Assembly (NCBI GenBank): GCA_001917535.1 | Contig: MNEF01000116.1 | Coordinates: 1 to 64,000 of the forward strand | DNA length: 64,000 nucleotides | Direction of reading: 5' to 3' | Source: Candidatus Rokubacteria bacterium 13_1_40CM_69_27 | Lineage (GTDB): Bacteria; Methylomirabilota; Methylomirabilia; Rokubacteriales; CSP1-6 | Part shown: positions 63,305 to 64,000 of the stretch, piece by piece | How the letters are laid out: every line of letters begins with the position of its first letter | Position numbering within the stretch: position 1 is the stretch's first letter | The notes under the pieces: model-generated | The model's database searches: none | The model's input: only the letters and a program-made list of their open reading frames with translations | Told to the model about the DNA's origin: nothing | Position numbers and translations under genes: made by a program

Positions 63305-64000
63305 CTAGGCCTCCGTCTCGGCCGGCGTCATCTCCACGTCGCCGGTGGCCTCGGCCGCGGCCTCTTCACCCTCCTCCTTGGTCAGCGTGCCGCGCCCCTC
63401 CAGCATCGCGTCGGCGACGCGCGAGGTGATCAGGCGCACCGCCCGGATCGCGTCGTCGTTGCCGGGGATCGGATAGTCGATGCCGGTGGGATCGCAGTTC
63501 GTGTCCACGATGGCGACGATCGGAATCCCCAGCCGCTGCGCCTCGGCCACGGCGATCTTCTCCTTCCGGGGGTCGATGATGAACACCGCCGAGGGCAGCT
63601 GCTCCATCGCCTTGATCCCGATGAGCGCCTTCTCCAGCTTCTGGCGCTCGCGGTCCAACTCCAGCGCCTCTTTCTTCGGCAGCCGCTCGTACTCGCCGGT
63701 CTCCTTCATCTCCTCCAGCTTCTTGAGGCGGGCGATGGACTTGCGGATGGTCTCGAAGTTGGTCAGCGTCCCGCCCAGCCAGCGCTGGTTGACGTAGAAC
63801 ATCCCGCAGCGGCTCGCCTCCTCGAACACGGTGTCCTGCGCCTGCTTCTTGGTCCCGATGAACAGCACGGTGCCGCCCTTGGCCGCCAGGTCGCGCACGA
63901 AGGCGTAGGCTTCGCGGAACTTCTTGAGCGTCTTTTGTAGATCTATGATGTAGATGCCGTTGCGCTCGCCGAAGATGTACTTCTGCATCTTCGGGTTCCA
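63305..64000 (-). CDS. rpsB: Ribosomal protein uS2, N-terminus off the right edge
   Basis: The C-terminal 231 residues: [57 protein letters not shown] and [20 protein letters not shown]. The reading frame is open to base 64000, so only the first 30 or so residues are outside. An acidic tail of about 25 residues ends the protein. Confidence 0.96.
   Translation of the reverse strand, partial: WNPKMQKYIFGERNGIYIIDLQKTLKKFREAYAFVRDLAAKGGTVLFIGTKKQAQDTVFEEASRCGMFYVNQRWLGGTLTNFETIRKSIARLKKLEEMKETGEYERLPKKEALELDRERQKLEKALIGIKAMEQLPSAVFIIDPRKEKIAVAEAQRLGIPIVAIVDTNCDPTGIDYPIPGNDDAIRAVRLITSRVADAMLEGRGTLTKEEGEEAAAEATGDVEMTPAETEA

Overview
The window is a very GC-rich bacterial chromosome segment. GTG and TTG starts are common and stop/start overlaps (ATGA, GTGA, TGATG) occur again and again. 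Gene content is that of a Gram-negative-type, non-enteric bacterium: MEP isoprenoid genes dxr and ispG, rseP, multiheme c-type cytochromes, lipoproteins, and the meaB / Fe-S oxidoreductase / HMG-CoA-synthase-like cluster. This fits Candidatus Rokubacteria/Methylomirabilota or a deep delta-proteobacterial relative. That placement is inferred from gene content, not computed.

Left arm (1-8.8 kb): an accessory, decaying region. It holds a partial PHP-domain protein, several small secreted proteins of unknown function, a RidA protein, a choice-of-anchor-P-like protein, two AT-richer lipoprotein genes (7049-8202), and at least five broken genes: an SDR dehydrogenase, a DUF3568-like lipoprotein, an IS91-type transposase, an alkyl-sulfatase C-terminus and a DUF6351-like fragment. 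A chimeric cysteine-rich ORF (2569-3168) also looks like a deletion scar.

Middle (8.8-20.9 kb): a Met-rich periplasmic protein; a four-gene coupled operon meaB - membrane Fe-S/cytochrome b oxidoreductase - DUF1232 - HMGS-like/DUF35 fusion, pointing to acyl-CoA metabolism; a pentaheme NapC-like cytochrome and a second c-type heme protein; tsaB-rimI; an OPRT-like phosphoribosyltransferase; a secreted protein behind a sigma-54-type promoter; and a B12-binding radical SAM enzyme. A divergent mini-transcription unit at 20.70-20.85 kb (promoter, Shine-Dalgarno, 10-codon lysine-rich ORF, strong hairpin) faces the radical SAM gene and is the most novel-looking small locus.

Right two thirds (20.95-64.0 kb): one uninterrupted minus-strand run of 44 genes. 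From the right edge leftwards: rpsB-tsf-pyrH-frr-uppS-cdsA-dxr-rseP-ispG-ferredoxin-proS; a terminator-like hairpin; rimP-nusA-ylxR-infB-DUF503-rbfA-nrnA-truB-ribF-rpsO-pnp-M16 protease; an 83-bp tandem repeat; purB-C-S-Q-L-F-M-(NDH-2-like)-N-H-(MerR/TPR)-D-E; then tsaC-mobA-unknown-thiI-nagB-like-rpiB-glyA-nrdR. Together they make ribosomal proteins and initiation/recycling factors, start the envelope and isoprenoid pathways, carry out de novo IMP synthesis (only purK is missing) and modify tRNA.

A family of GC-rich modular palindromic repeats is scattered through this run. Two copies lie in gaps (after tsaC, and between purF and purM) and carry an identical 34-bp core in opposite orientation. 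One is translated in frame inside the purH interdomain linker, and one forms the C-terminal tail of purB. This is the most interesting structural observation in the window.
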